A stretch of 64,000 bases of DNA from Tomocerus qinae (Eukaryota; Arthropoda; Collembola; Entomobryomorpha; Tomoceridae), in assembly GCA_020055645.1 (NCBI GenBank), contig CM034547.1, positions 59,770,909 to 59,834,908 on the forward strand. The letters are read 5' to 3'. A model generated the notes under the pieces. It ran no database searches and was not told the DNA's origin. It saw nothing but the letters and a program-made list of their open reading frames with translations. Numbering within the stretch: position 1 is the first letter of the stretch; each line of letters opens with the position of its first letter. The position numbers and the translations under genes were made by a program. Of the stretch, positions 1 to 12,700 are shown piece by piece.

Positions 1-773
1 GGGTTGGATTTTCCGGTTATTCCGAAGGAATTACAGGTATATTTAGAATCTGTTGTTTGTATTACAATTAATTTATAATATTTTAAACGCGAATCAATTC
101 ATGCATAATAACTACATTATTATTATTACTTTATAGAATTTATCGCCCCTTGAAGAGAGATTAGTGGCTCTAAGAATTCCTTTCATGCAAATACGACCAC
201 TGGGTTTCGACAAACAATCAGCCCTTCGAGGCAATGTTGTCAACGTTGAAAATGACTTGGATATATGCGCACAAGTTCTTCCGAGGTCGTTTAAGGAAAC
301 ATCAACAGTTCAAGTTCGATTTATGAGAAGAATGAACTACGAGCGTCCTTACATGCACGAAATAATTCGTCCATATAAAGTTTACATGGCTGCCAAATAC
401 CTTATGACGACAGAATTGTATCAGTTAGAAAACGTGGTTTTGTCAGAGAATTGGTCAGGATTTACTGAAGGTAGAACCATACGCTCAATGTATATGCATT
501 ATTGTTATATTTTGTGATACATTGTGAAATTATAATTATACTTTCTATAGAGGAAACAATGGATTTTATTGCACCGGATGAGGAATCGCACGAAAATATT
601 GAAGCAACACAACAAGGTAAAACTACTTTAACAATATAAATTATTGAAGTTAATTTTTATTTTGGATGGGAATTATAAGTAAATAATTTCCCTAGAATCG
701 ACAATAAAATCGACATGTGCGGAGAATGGAGTGGCACAAACTGTACCAACTAATGATGATGATTTAATAGCTG
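1..773 (+). CDS. Helentron Rep-helicase, N-terminal exons
   Basis: Four short exons can be read through: 1-36, 137-470, 551-616 and 696-773. The first codes for ..FPVIPKELQ and joins in phase 0 to NLSPLEERLVALRIPFM. This matches the conserved stretch that opens the Helitron Rep region (LEERL..RIPFM, then GNVVNV..). The second exon continues through a conserved RPYKVYMAAKYL segment. The next two exons are short, acidic and not recognisable. The introns (37-136, 471-550, 617-695, 774-926) have GT-AG ends, and all but the first are phase 1. The exon model is inferred from reading-frame continuity and has no transcript support. The protein begins upstream of the window. Confidence 0.75.
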
Positions 774-805
774 GTAAGTTACAAATAAATAAACAGCTCA
801 AGTGA

Positions 806-911
806 ACTATATGGTTGCAATTAATTTCTATTGTGCATTGCACGTCAAAATTTTTAAAACTATATGGTTGCAATTGTTTTCTGTTGCACATTTCACGTCA
901 AAATCTTTTTT
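806..911 (+). repeat. Two tandem copies of a 53-bp unit inside a Helentron intron
   Basis: The two copies begin at 806 and 859, each with ACTATATGGTTGCAATT, and each later carries CACGTCAAAAT. They fill most of the intron at 774-926. A related sequence in the opposite orientation (AACGTGCAACGATTTA near 4329 and GACGTGAAACGATTTA near 4382) lies in the last Helentron intron, again as two copies about 53 bp apart. Confidence 0.8.
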
Positions 912-926
912 AATTTAATATTTTAG

Positions 927-2766
927 AGGAACTTGCCGCATTTGATCTACCAGAAAACGTACAAAACATCGGGGCAGAAGAAACTTTAGTGTTTAATGAA
1001 AGAGGTATTCGTGGAGTACAGATTGCTCCAGGCGAAGCTCATACACCAAAACATCTACATTTTGACCCGAAAGCAGAAGAAATGTCCTTTCCTACTATAT
1101 ATTGTGGAAAAGTACGTAATTTCGATAAAAGTGACCGAATTACGTATACCGACATTGCTAAATCTGAACTTCGAAGATATGACCGACGAGCATGTGTCCC
1201 AACCAAAATCTTGTACTCCTTCAAACGCTCTTTTAATGAAAAAGTTGGCAACGCAATACAAATATGTCTCAGACAAAAAACCAATAACGACATGCAATTG
1301 ACAGCGTCCTCTGCAAGAAATCCAGAAGTTCTGGAGAAACTTTTGCGTCAAGATGATGGATATGCAGTTTTCAAAAATTTGCGATCCTCGCCATCTTATT
1401 GGAAAGAAAAATCAAAAAAGGTTCTTGCTATGGTGCGACAAATAGGAAAGTACTTTTTTCATTACTTTATCCGCAGCAGAGACGAAGTGGAAAGAATTGA
1501 TAATGATGCTAATGAAAATTGTCAATAATAAGGATATTACAGAATACGATGTGACAAAACTGTCATCTGACCAAATTCTACAATTGTTAAGAAGTGACCC
1601 TGTCACTTGTATGAGACATTTTGACCATAGATATCGAGCATTATTGAGTCTAATTCTTAAACATGAATGTGGGATGTTTGCCCCCTATGCTTTGCAAGAC
1701 TACTTCAGTCGTATAGAATTTCAAATGAGGGGATCACCACATTCCCATGGTTTATACTGGATCAAGGATGCACCAATCTATGACAAAGACAATCCTGAGT
1801 CTAAAAAGGCTTGTGTTGAATTTATCGATAAATTCATTACCTGTGAGAGGTGTGAGGAAGGAGTTATGAATACATTAATAGGCTATCAAATCCATAATCA
1901 TTCACATACTTGTGTTAAAAGACTCAAGGGTGGTAAGAAATGTCGTTTTGGATTTCCGAAGCCGCCGATGAAAGAAACAATGATTCTTGACCCTTTAGAA
2001 AAAGATTTGGATGAAGAAATAAGGATAAAAGCAAAAGACCTTTTCCTTATTCTTCAAAAAAAATTAGATTCATTAAGCAGAAAATTTCAAGAAAACATAG
2101 AATATGAGACATTTTTGGGATCTTTGGATACAAATCACAATGATTACATATTAGCTGTCCGGTCTTCCATTAAACGGACTACAGTATTTTTGAAGCGTGA
2201 TACGAGTTCCATTTTTGTCAACCCTTACAATCGGAAACTTTTGGAAGCATGGGGTGCTAATATTGATGTACAATTTGTAGTGGATACGTACGCTTGTGCT
2301 AAATATTGCGTTAGCTATATTTTGAAATCTGAAGGAGGTGTATCAAAACTATTGCAGGCTGCTTCAGTTGACGCCCGAAGAAAGGACTCTACTGTACAAA
2401 ATAAATTGAAGCAGTTTGCAAGTATTTTAATTAATGGATCCGAAATTTCAGCCCAAGAAGCAGTTGCATTTTTACTAGGAATCCCAAATACTTACTGCAG
2501 TAAGCAAGATGTTTTCATTAACACGGGACTTCCAGATGAAAGAGTCAAGATTTTAAGACCCCAATGTGATTTAGATAAACTTGAAGACGATTCAGAAGAC
2601 ATATTTGCTAAAGGACTTTTACATTACTATACTAAACGGCCAGATGAACTTGAAAATATATGCCTCGCTGAGTTTGCTTCAATGTACGATGTCTCCAAAA
2701 CAAAAAGAGGATTATCTACGACTGCCACTGAAGGAAATGCTAACTTAGACAATGAAAGACAAGAGG
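927..2766 (+). CDS. Helentron Rep (HUH nuclease) exon, with a frameshift near 1451
   Basis: This exon carries the rolling-circle initiator. It opens with a region ending in YDRRACVPTKILY and reaches AMVRQIGK. There the frame breaks near base 1451: the expected continuation (FFITLSAAETKW) sits one base over. The second frame then runs to 2766. It contains the HUH motif in MRGSPHSHGLYWI, a Cys/His cluster (CERCEEG .. HNHSHTC .. KKCRFGFPKPP) typical of Helitron Rep, and the candidate catalytic tyrosines in YACAKYCVSYILK. HUH proteins nick and join single-stranded DNA in rolling-circle transposition. The phase-1 donor at 2767 leads to an acceptor at 2898. The frameshift could be real decay or an assembly error. 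Confidence 0.88.
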
Positions 2767-2898
2767 GTAAAATAAATATATTTTTAATATTTTAACGTCT
2801 ATTTTCTCATAATATTAAATTGGCATGTAAACAAAAAAAGTTTTCAATGCTTAAATTTTTACCAATTTCACGTGTAAATGTTTATGTTTGTACTATAG

Positions 2899-4265
2899 AG
2901 GACGCCCATTGTGATGAAGACGTAGGGCAAGATGTTGAAACATTTGGCAAATTGAAATACTTTAAACTCATGGACTCAAATGGCTTTGCAAAAGAAAGAA
3001 GAAATAGGAAAATAATTAGATTTCGTCATTATAGCAAAACTGAAGACCTGTTAAATTATAACCGTGAAAGATTAATGCTTTTCGTTCCTTGGCGGGATGA
3101 AGAAAAAGATTTGCTTGAGATTGACCCCAATCAAAACTTACAGCTTACGAACAAAATCATTTTGCAAAATGCATCACCTTTTTTGCACTCCGAGATGTAG
3201 ATGACAATGCGCTACGTGCAATAACGGATGAAATAGAAAATGATATGATGGATGAAAACGATGATAATAACAAGGCGTTAGTCGATGAAGATCTCGAAGG
3301 TCTAATAGTGGAAGATTTGGGAGGAGAAAATTTAGTACAAGACTTATTTACAGCCAATAAAAGAGTGCAACATTTTCTTCCTCCACGCATGATTGAAGAA
3401 CAGAAATACCTGAAGATCATGAGGACATTAAATGAAAAGCAGCGCCGATTTGTTCTGAATGCATTACATCTATTGAAGACGTCAGATACTCCATTTTATC
3501 ATTTCCTAAGTGGCGGAGCTGGAGTTGGAAAAAGTCATGCAATTACAGCTTTGGTGCAGAGTTTCTTAAGATATACAGCCCAATTTCCTACCACTAATCC
3601 AAACGAGATTTGTGTTTTAGTTTCTGCACCAACTGGTAAAGCAGCGTTTAATGTCTTTGGAATGACACTACACAGCACATTTCATCTACCAGCTAACCAG
3701 TCAAGCAATGAAAAGATGATGTGCGACCTTAATGCTGATGAAGCTAGCACATTAAAGGCAAAGTTAATTGGAACAAAGTTATTTATTATCGATGAGATTT
3801 CAATGGTTAGCGTTCGGCAGTTTTATCAAATTGATCAACGACTAAATCAAATATTTCATCCACAACAACCATTCGGAGGTAGATCTATTATAGTTGTTGG
3901 TCATTTTCGTCAATTACCCCCAGTGTTAGCATTTCCTGTATTTACAATACCAAAACAGTCTCCTATGGGATTGTGTGTTGGTAACTATTTATGGAACAAA
4001 ATTGAACTGTACGAAATCGATGAAATTATGCGCCAGAAAGGGGAATTTGACTTCTGTAAAGCACTAAATAATATGGCCGAAGGTTGTATGGACCCAGAAG
4101 ATATAGCCCTGTTGAGGTCCAGAGAAATTAGTGTCGACAACCAACCTCCTCCAGATGCAATAAGATTATTTGAAAGTAATGCTGCATGCCAAAAGTATAA
4201 CTCGGTTGTTTATGAATCGCTTAATACTGAATGGACAATATCCACTGCATATGACAAAATAGAAG
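2899..4265 (+). CDS. Helentron helicase exon (SF1, Pif1-like), with a frameshift near 3150-3197
   Basis: The first part (frame of the segment ending at 3200) includes the conserved LMLFVPWRDEE. The frame then shifts by about 3150-3197 and continues from RDVDDNALRAI into the helicase. Visible motifs: Walker A GGAGVGKS, motif Ia SAPTGKAAF, Walker B LFIIDEIS, motif III GHFRQLPP, and EIMRQ. Motif III normally reads GDFRQLPP in Helitron and Pif1 helicases, so an aspartate has become histidine here. The helicase unwinds donor DNA during transposition. The exon ends with a phase-1 donor at 4266. Together with the upstream break this copy has at least two disruptions. Confidence 0.88.
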
Positions 4266-4423
4266 GTGATGTAGTTTTATCTTGCTGCAAATACAATAAT
4301 ATATACATTTTTTAATCTGTAGATTTTAACGTGCAACGATTTAATTGAAGTGAAACCAATTTTATTTATTTTTTAAGATTTGACGTGAAACGATTTATAT
4401 AATTTTGAAAACATAATTTATAG

Positions 4424-5736
4424 GTTATGGAAGTGAGGCACAAAAGAAAAAGCAACAAGAATTTGCCAGAACTCTAGAAAGGGATAAAACGGATGGATTA
4501 CCATATGAAACTCGACTTCAAGTAGGAGCTGAGTACTTTGTCACCACAAACATAGATGTTCAAGATGGGCTATTTAATGGTTCAACTGGTAATTTGAAAA
4601 TGATCGAATACGGTCTTACTGCTAAGAATGTTCGTGTCCCAACATGTGTATGGATGGATTTCCGAAATCCTTTAATTGGCAGTGCCAGTAGAGCAAAAAC
4701 CAAATCCTATCAATTACGTAAAAACATTGATCCGAAATGGGTTTCAATTAAAAGAATTTCTCGTAATCTTAGTCGTAACCGAAATCATGGTGGTCTCCAA
4801 ATTATAAGGACACAAATACCTCTAGTGGGTGCAAACGCGATGACAATAACAAAATCACAAGGGTCTTCTATTCCCACTGTAGTTGTTGACGTTCGTCCTG
4901 GTCCAAGAAGAAGACTTAGAAGAGAATGGCTTTATGTTGCCTGCAGTAGAGCAATGTCTTTAGCTGGTCTATTCATTGATGGAAAATTTGAACCCCCTAA
5001 TGCGCCTCGTCATAATGATCCAGTGAGTTTAGAAATGGAAAGACTAAGAACTAAACCAGTGAAGTTTTCTCTGCAATTTTTGCAAGACTATGATGATAAA
5101 TATGAAAAAATATTCTTTCACAATATCCAGTCCTTTATTGCACATCATTTGGACATTACGGGAGATCAGTGTGCCATGAGTAGTAATATTCTTGCTTTCG
5201 TGGAACCACATACAGTTTCAACTGACCACTTGAATATCCCAACATACCACTGTGTTCATAGAACTGATTCGGAGCACGGAAGAAACTCTGAAGGCGCGCT
5301 TATTTTTTCAAAAACCTTGATGCTTCCAAATTCGTTTACGAAAATAACGGATATTACTGAAAAACGAGGACACTGCATTTTTGTAAAATGGAATGCGTCT
5401 GGTGTAAATCTTATTATGACCTATAAATCTCCTAAGTATTCAAAGACAAAGTTTGTATCTAGGCTGGATGGTTTGTTATCTACTATAACTGAGAAAGTCG
5501 TCGTATTTGGCGATGTAAACATAAATATCCAAGATCAGAATGAATGTATTTTAAATGTTTTCCGTAAATACAATTTAACAAGTAATCTGGATACAGCCAA
5601 CTCTACTACCGATGGAGGGAGTCACATTGATATTTGCTTTTCTAACTTTGATGATTTAACAGCTTGGTGTTATGAAGGATATTATAGCTACCACAAGGCA
5701 ATTTGTATTGTGTGGCCGAAATCTGGATTACAATGA
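4424..5736 (+). CDS. Helentron helicase C-terminus plus endonuclease-like domain
   Basis: The exon starts in phase 1 after the acceptor at 4423. The first 200 or so residues hold helicase motifs V and VI (AMTITKSQG; EWLYVACSRAMSLAGLFI). The rest resembles the exonuclease-endonuclease-phosphatase fold found at the C-terminus of Helentron proteins: FHNIQS at the start, FVEPHT, GDVNIN, SHIDICFSN, and a final SYHK. These are the expected positions of the N, E, D..N, D and H motifs, although the last box lacks the SDH seen in classical AP-like endonucleases. The stop is at 5734-5736. This domain is what separates Helentrons from Helitrons that encode only Rep-Hel. Confidence 0.85.
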
Positions 5737-5917
5737 TGAGTCAGTTAACTCTATTGAAAATATAATTTCTACATACAAATAATAATAATGCAGCTCATTT
5801 ACTAATAATTGAATAACGCGATTACTAAAAACCTACCTATAATGTGTTACCTATAAAGTTAATAAAATTTTATTTATTGTAATGATTCCAAGCAAGCCCG
5901 TGGTTTACTGATATTTA

Positions 5918-5941
5918 GATATCAACTGTCAGGTTGATATC
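5918..5941. repeat. Inverted repeat, candidate 3' terminal hairpin of the Helentron
   Basis: The arms GATATCAAC (5918-5926) and GTTGATATC (5933-5941) are perfect complements around a 6-base loop. Helitron-like elements usually carry a short hairpin near the 3' end. This one lies 182 bp beyond the stop codon, so it is a reasonable marker of the right end. It could also be a chance palindrome. Confidence 0.45.
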
Positions 5942-5950
5942 AAATTTGAA

Positions 5951-8900
5951 TTCTAATGATAACTGATTGTGGCTGAATACATGTGCTACCGTGCTACCAT
6001 ATGCAATAAGCAGATTTGAAACCAGTTATGTCGTTCCAAAAATATGTGTTCATATTATTATCGAAAGACAACCAGACCAACAGAAATTTTTTTTTAATCT
6101 TCCACTTCGATCCTGCGTATACGCCTGTTTGCCAACAGTTTATTATAATAGAGTTGGGGTTTACACAACAGTATAGTCTCAGACTTCTTATTCCTTTTTG
6201 CGATTTGTACACTTTCATTGAGATAAACCATTGTGCATTGGATCAAAACCACTGATAAAGTACTAATACCTAAACATTTACAAAATTACCCTAATTTGAG
6301 CCCTGAAATATCAGGAGTTATCTGGGGAATCCAATTAATAACTATCTTGGTATAGTCCTAGTTGAATAAGGAAGTCAAGGAGAATCTCATCCTTAGAATC
6401 ATCAGTGTTTTGAGTTAAAGACACGTGTTAAGGACATGATAAAGGTGTTATTTTAAATTGTCGTAAAAATGCATTAATCAATACTCGAGTATTACACATC
6501 GCAAACACAAGTTATCTATTAAAGAAATAAGGGCATCGCACAAATCACAATGTAGATAATATTCATGGAAAAACCTAACATTTACTTCCTTAACTATATT
6601 ATGGACGTATTACAAGATAATCATCATGTGTGTTTGTATACAAACGCGAATAATTTACTTACCTACTTAACAATTACGATAATGTTACTAATAAGTTGAC
6701 AAAAGGACGGACAAAATCATTGTGGAGAAATAATTAGTGAGTAGAAGTAGAACTATAAAAGTAGAAATCTAATCAAAAGTGAACAACAGAATACTTAGCT
6801 AAATGAAAAAGTAGAAATTGCGAGTTGATTTGTGGTCAATGATGAAGTAAAGAGCGCTACCTCTTGTTTGTATTGAACAGTAACGACCAAAACAGAGAAG
6901 AAGAGTAGCGATAGTGGCGAATTATATCAAACGAAGAAGAGACTTGACTGAACTGAATGAAGAGTTTGATTTGATTGAAGTGTAAGTTCCTTTTCTGCGT
7001 TCAATTCAATCATTATGTGAATTGTGATTGTGAATGATTGCAAAATTGCAGCAGAAAGTCTGTTAATTAAATGTAGCATTTAGTAGAACAGTAATAGTGC
7101 ACCTCGAAGTACATTTATTACGTAAATACAGTTCCCCAAAAGCTTATCCTTTACTAGAGGTTCGTCTATTATAATTCTCTATTTCATTTTCTACTCCACC
7201 CAAGTCTCTTCAAAGTTCCAAAGTCATATCTTGTCATTTAGAACGAAAAAATATTCGCCTATTTACCACTTTAATGTATCAACCAATCGGATGGGCACGA
7301 ATGTAATATATAATATATAGAGTATCTAACCTGACTTGGACAACCGCGACATAGATAATGTAGATCAGATATTAAATAACCCCGACAATAGGGAAACTTT
7401 GGCCCTGGAGCCTAATTAATTTAATGGAATTTCGTAGAAAGTACAAAAATTGAAATAAGGTAAATACTATACTCAATGTCAATACCGCTAACAGTATAAC
7501 TTTGTGGTAGTTGTAATACTCTGAAAGTCTGTAAGACCTGCAGATTGTGCAAATACTTTTCGTCATGTCACTTTGCGGAGGACTATCAAATTTTAATCCC
7601 ATGTCAAAATCAGCACAAGTATCAAAACACCTCAGGGATGGGCGTAGAACTTCTTAAGTTGTTTCCTTTCGTTCTAGATACCCCTTTCTGATGGTACTAC
7701 ACATTCAACATTCTAATTCCTAAGATTTGTGACACGAAATGACATAAATTTTAAAATCTCAAAACCGAACAATTAAAAGATATCCGAAATGATGAATGAG
7801 AACTTAATACACTTTTAGCTGAATAGAGGATATTAACTTTTTACCTTATTGCAATATTTTGTTGGAAACCCATGGGGAATAAGAATGGGATTTGGCATTT
7901 GGAAAATTTTTGTGACGATTGACGATAGGATATGATCATATTTATTATGATATGACGAACATCACACCAATATTGCAAAACCGAAGTCCCAGAACGATTA
8001 CTAAACTATAGAAATACATTCAATACACAAGTTTTTGTTATATATAATAGATAGGATTGATTCCATTTCTCAGTAATATTCTGACTCTGACCATAGACTA
8101 AGGACGATAGTATGATGATAGGTTATGGTTTCTAAAATTATATCTTATAGCCTATGCGGTGCGGTTGCGGTAGAAGGAAAAGCATTTTCCATGGACAATT
8201 CCATAAATAAACGTCATACTTAGTTATGGGGCTAACATTGTTGACGTGTTTCTGTTCCCCTAAGATCGAATAGGAGTTCCAAAGTTTCAAACCTTCCAAC
8301 CACATAAGTAGTTTTTCTTCCTTTTGTGTTCGCTGAATTTTATGACGTAAATCTGCGGATTATTCATTGGTAATATTTTAGCGCATAAATTATTACCGTA
8401 ATGTATTTTTAAACTTTTCCTTCAGACGTGCGAAAAGATACTTTCACCTGCTTTCACTCATAATTGGGTCGCAGCACAAAAGAGAATAGGTCTGCGTTTA
8501 TGTTCAATTGAAATCTATTAACATAAATGAAAGAATAATATATATGTGTAAATCTCCACAATAGCCTTATTACTGACACCTCAGCAAGATTTTGTTTAGG
8601 TATAAAAGCTTGTGGTAGTTGTGACAAGGGGTTAAATTAAATCATTAAAAATAATCAGATTACAATGATAGTGTACATCATTTTTCCATAATTCCTAATC
8701 GTCTGTCTGCACTCTTATCTACCGGTCAAGTGAATTTCACCAAGAGGTGTTTACTAGAATCGCATAAATCAATTATTAACATTGTCTCTTTTTATTGGAT
8801 AACAGGTTTTGGCTGTCTCGTGTTGGTCAACTTCGCTTTTGGTGTACCCGACCCATTCGGTGAGGTCCAGTCCAGATGAACTTCCCTGCCAACAAGACCA

Positions 8901-9793
8901 ATGAATTACAACGAATTCTACGAACTGAGATGTAAACCGTGTGCAAATTCAAAAGTAAAAATATCTCGATAACTTTTTATGGAATGAGGTGACTAATCAT
9001 AACTATTTTATTATTACAATTTAGTACAACATGCCTAAGATTTATTTTATAATTTATTTCAGCATAGGATTAATGTTCGACTGTTGCAGTTGCAGTTAAA
9101 ATGAAAGCTTTGTAATTGTAGCTACAAAGGAATCGCAATTCCTGGTGCTGCACTAAAGTTCACAAGCTCTTCTCTACTCGGACAAAAATTGCAATCTTAA
9201 TTATTTATTGACGTAAGTGCTTTAATGTGTAAAAAATCTTGAATGCATATTTATTACGTCATTTCATTACTAAGTAGAGCAACTAAAGATAACATTATTT
9301 ATAGTGTACTAAATAAGGTTATAACTTTACCTTATACTTTATACTACATTGGGAAGATGACACCATGTTTAAGAGAAGCAGTGTCTTGCACATTCTCAAC
9401 TTAAATTAAGCTTAAATATTTTTGACAAGTCATTCTTAGTTATCAAATGGTTAGTTATGTAATTATATTATACGGAATAAATATGCATATTATATGTTTA
9501 TAGTAGTAGAGGCATATTTATTATTACTTGTTTGCCGACTCGACAATTTATTCAATCTGAAGTGGAAGTTTCATTCCTATTTATCTGTATACAGTGCAAT
9601 TCAGCAGTAAGCTTGCAAAACTTGAGTAGTTGCTACCCTACTCTCTGTTCTCCACTTACAAATCATTGCGACTGTTCGGAGCGACACGGAATTTCCATTT
9701 TATCATATCTACTGTGAAGACATCATCCGTGCCTTATCAAGTCTACTGAAAGTAGGAATTACGGACACAATTCAAAATATTAAAATTACAAAA
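5951..9793. other. Gene-poor region upstream of sima; may hold non-coding 5' exons
   Basis: I found no conserved coding sequence in these 3.8 kb; the open frames here are short and match nothing I recognise. Part of it is likely sima 5' UTR and promoter. A purine-rich stretch ending in a good donor (AGT|GTAAGT near 6980) could be a non-coding first exon, but nothing confirms it. Confidence 0.4.
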
Positions 9794-12700
9794 ATGGGTT
9801 CCAGTCCGACGACGAAAAAGCCAAAAAGGTCTGTGTTGTAATCTCACAAGTTACGTTTAACTTTTAGAAAAACGTTGTATGCATTTACAAAAAAGACAAT
9901 TTAATATCAGTATAAATATTAACTTAGACTTCTTAAATTTTCAACCAATCGATATTACTAATATATTTTTTATGCTTTGTTCAAAATACTACATTATATA
10001 ACAAAATGTTCATAAGCTCTGGTTCATAATTATTTTAAAAGTCTAAAATTGTAATCATGGTCTAAAAACCGTAATTTAAAACGTCAAAGAATATGAATTT
10101 TTAATGTAATATTGTAATTTTCTGCTCTTTCGAATCATGTGTCTGGATGCACAGTAATCACATGATATGATAAAAAGAAGTATTTTATCAGTTTGTTAGG
10201 TGATTGACATGAACATGGCCAAAGTTCAGTTTATTTATGTAGATTTCTTTTCTGTAAACCTGTTTATACATTCCTACGTTTATCAATACTATAGTTATAA
10301 AAGCACGTTTTTTAACTTCATGTCTTGATTTATTTTGCTGGAAATGGTTGATAAGATATCAGTTTCAAATACGTAAAATCCCTCTATACCTATTTTCCTT
10401 GCCTCTATACATGTATGGTGAAGGATGAAACAGAAATCCTTTCAGTTATAAAATAAGATGTTATTCTGTCAATTTTTGGAGCTGAAATTCAGAATATTTT
10501 GGAAAAATTCATTATCGCATATTTTTAATAAGCAGCAAAAGTCTGTATAATAGTCTTTCATGGTTTCCTAATGTATTAATTTGTATTGTATAATGTCGTA
10601 GTTGTAATTGTTACAAATTCACGAAACTCGGATTTTGGGACAAAGTGTTTTATGTAATTAATTTGATTTAGTGGCAACAGAAATTCGGAAAAAAGGAGAG
10701 AAAGGTCCAAAGTCGCAGCAAGATGTCGAAGAGGGAAAGAATCGGAAATTTTTGGAGAATTAGGTCTGTGTATGCCAATCTCAGAAAATACTCGTTCTAC
10801 ATTAGACAAGGCATCTATTATGCGACTATCTTTATGTCACCTGAAATTACGGGAAATAGTTGGAAAAGGTCAGTTTTATTTTTTACACATGAGGAAGTCC
10901 ACAATGATTGAATGCTTAGATGTTCGTTTTCAGGGAATAACCTTTGTTAATTGTTTATGCACATTTTAGATTTCCATTGTAGTCCAGCCACATTGGAAGC
11001 TACAGACAAAAAATATGATTCTTTTCTAACCGATGCTTTAGGAGGTTTCGTATTCGTTTTAACTATGGATGGTGACGTAATATATTTATCAACAGGTGTT
11101 ACTACATATTTGGGGCTATCAGAGGTGAGATATGAGATATGATAAACTAATGATAGCTAATATAAATCGCTCCCGGAATGTGTATAAAGATAAAAATAAA
11201 TTATAGGTAGAGCTAATGAAATGCAGTATTTATGAATTCACACACCCTGAAGACCACAAGGAAATTAAAGAAGCTTTGGCAATTAACAAACGAGATAGTG
11301 AGGACAAGTGCCATGCAATTCGATCGGTTTCTTGTCGCATGAAATGCACCATTACGTCTCGAGGTCGAAATGCTCACATCCGTGGAGCGACAACGTACAA
11401 GGTAAACAAAAACAAACACCACTATCACTGTTTTATTTAACCGCTGTAGTAGCCTTTAGTGTTTAGTATGAAAAATGTTTTATTTGTAAATGTTTTTTCA
11501 GGTAATCAATTTTAGAGGTCGAATATTCGGAAACACCAAAGATACTTCGTCTCGTTGGTTCGGTGGAATAGCTGAAGTTTTACCTCATCCTTCCGACGTA
11601 GACATTCCACTGAATAAACAAACATTTCTTACAAAGCACAGTTTAGATTTCAAATTTGAGCATGTAGATGAAGGGTAAGAAAATATTATGAGTTTTCTTT
11701 GTTTCATGTGATAACACTTGCTTTGACAATAGACTGTGTTCTTTTTAAACTCTAATTTGGATCTGAAATGTTTTTATTCAGCATAAATGGCTTTTTGGGC
11801 TACCAACCTGAAGATCTGCTTGGAAAATCATTTTTTGAGTTCATAAATTTTTCGAAGGAGGAAATGAATCCTTTAGTCAAAGTATTTTCGTCATGTAAGG
11901 GGGACTAGTTATTTTTTATTGTGCCTTAATCTTAAACTTCTAATGTGTCTGTGTTAATATGTTACTCAATTATTTTATAGTACATTCTCAAGGCCAAGCA
12001 ATTACGGAAATTTACCGATTTTTGGCCAAATATGGTGGATGGGTATGGGTCCGTACTGTAGCCACTGTTCTTTATGCCAACAATGGAACTGTACCCACTT
12101 CAATCGTATGCTTACACTTTATTGCAAGGTATGTCTTATATAATTGAATCAGTGGTAAATAAACACAGTTTTTAAATTTTGTAATTTTTCATGGTTTTAG
12201 TGGAATCGAAAATAGCGATGAAATATTATCCAACGTTCAAAATCCAATCAAACCAGAAACAGAGGTTTTGAGCAATTCTAATATCAATATCATGAAGGAA
12301 GTCGAAAAGGTGAAAGAAGTTGAAAAGGAAGAAAAGGATAAGTCCACTGACAAAGAAAACAATTTGCAAGAGATAGATGTGCCAATAATGAATAATCCAA
12401 TTGCTAGCACACGAAAAGTATTTACCCGTAAAACGGATGATATGGACAAGGGTTTCCTAATACCATACGACAATACTATGATTGGTTAGTAAATATGGTT
12501 CATTATAATGTAGTGTAGTTTAGTGTATTATGATAATTCAACCACCAACGTATATTTTAACATTATATCCAAACAGAAAGCAAAGAAGATCAAGAAGATC
12601 TTACTCATTTGGCACCTATGGCTGGAGATGAATGCGTTCAATTGGATCCACCCATGTTGGACGATTTGTTAGAGACTTTAGATCAAGCTGAAATCGAGTA

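Larger units (their letters stand above)
1..5950 (+). mobile_element. Helentron-type Helitron (rolling-circle transposon), 5' end outside window
   Basis: The region encodes a broken but recognisable Rep-helicase with a C-terminal endonuclease-like domain, the combination that marks Helentron/Helitron2 elements rather than canonical Helitrons. In order: the Helitron N-terminal region (LEERL..RIPFM), a zinc-finger-like segment, the HUH nuclease motif (RGSPHSHG), the catalytic tyrosine segment, an SF1 helicase (Walker A GGAGVGKS) and an endonuclease-like tail. The right end is placed just past an inverted repeat at 5918-5941, downstream of the last stop at 5736; that boundary is inferred. The left terminus is not in the window. 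Two frameshifts suggest that this copy is inactive. Confidence 0.9.

Noticed and set aside
1-5950. Possibility that the left-hand element is a virus or a retrotransposon
   Set aside because: The HUH motif followed by a Pif1-like helicase and an endonuclease-like tail is specific to Helitron-type transposons; no reverse transcriptase, capsid or integrase is visible.
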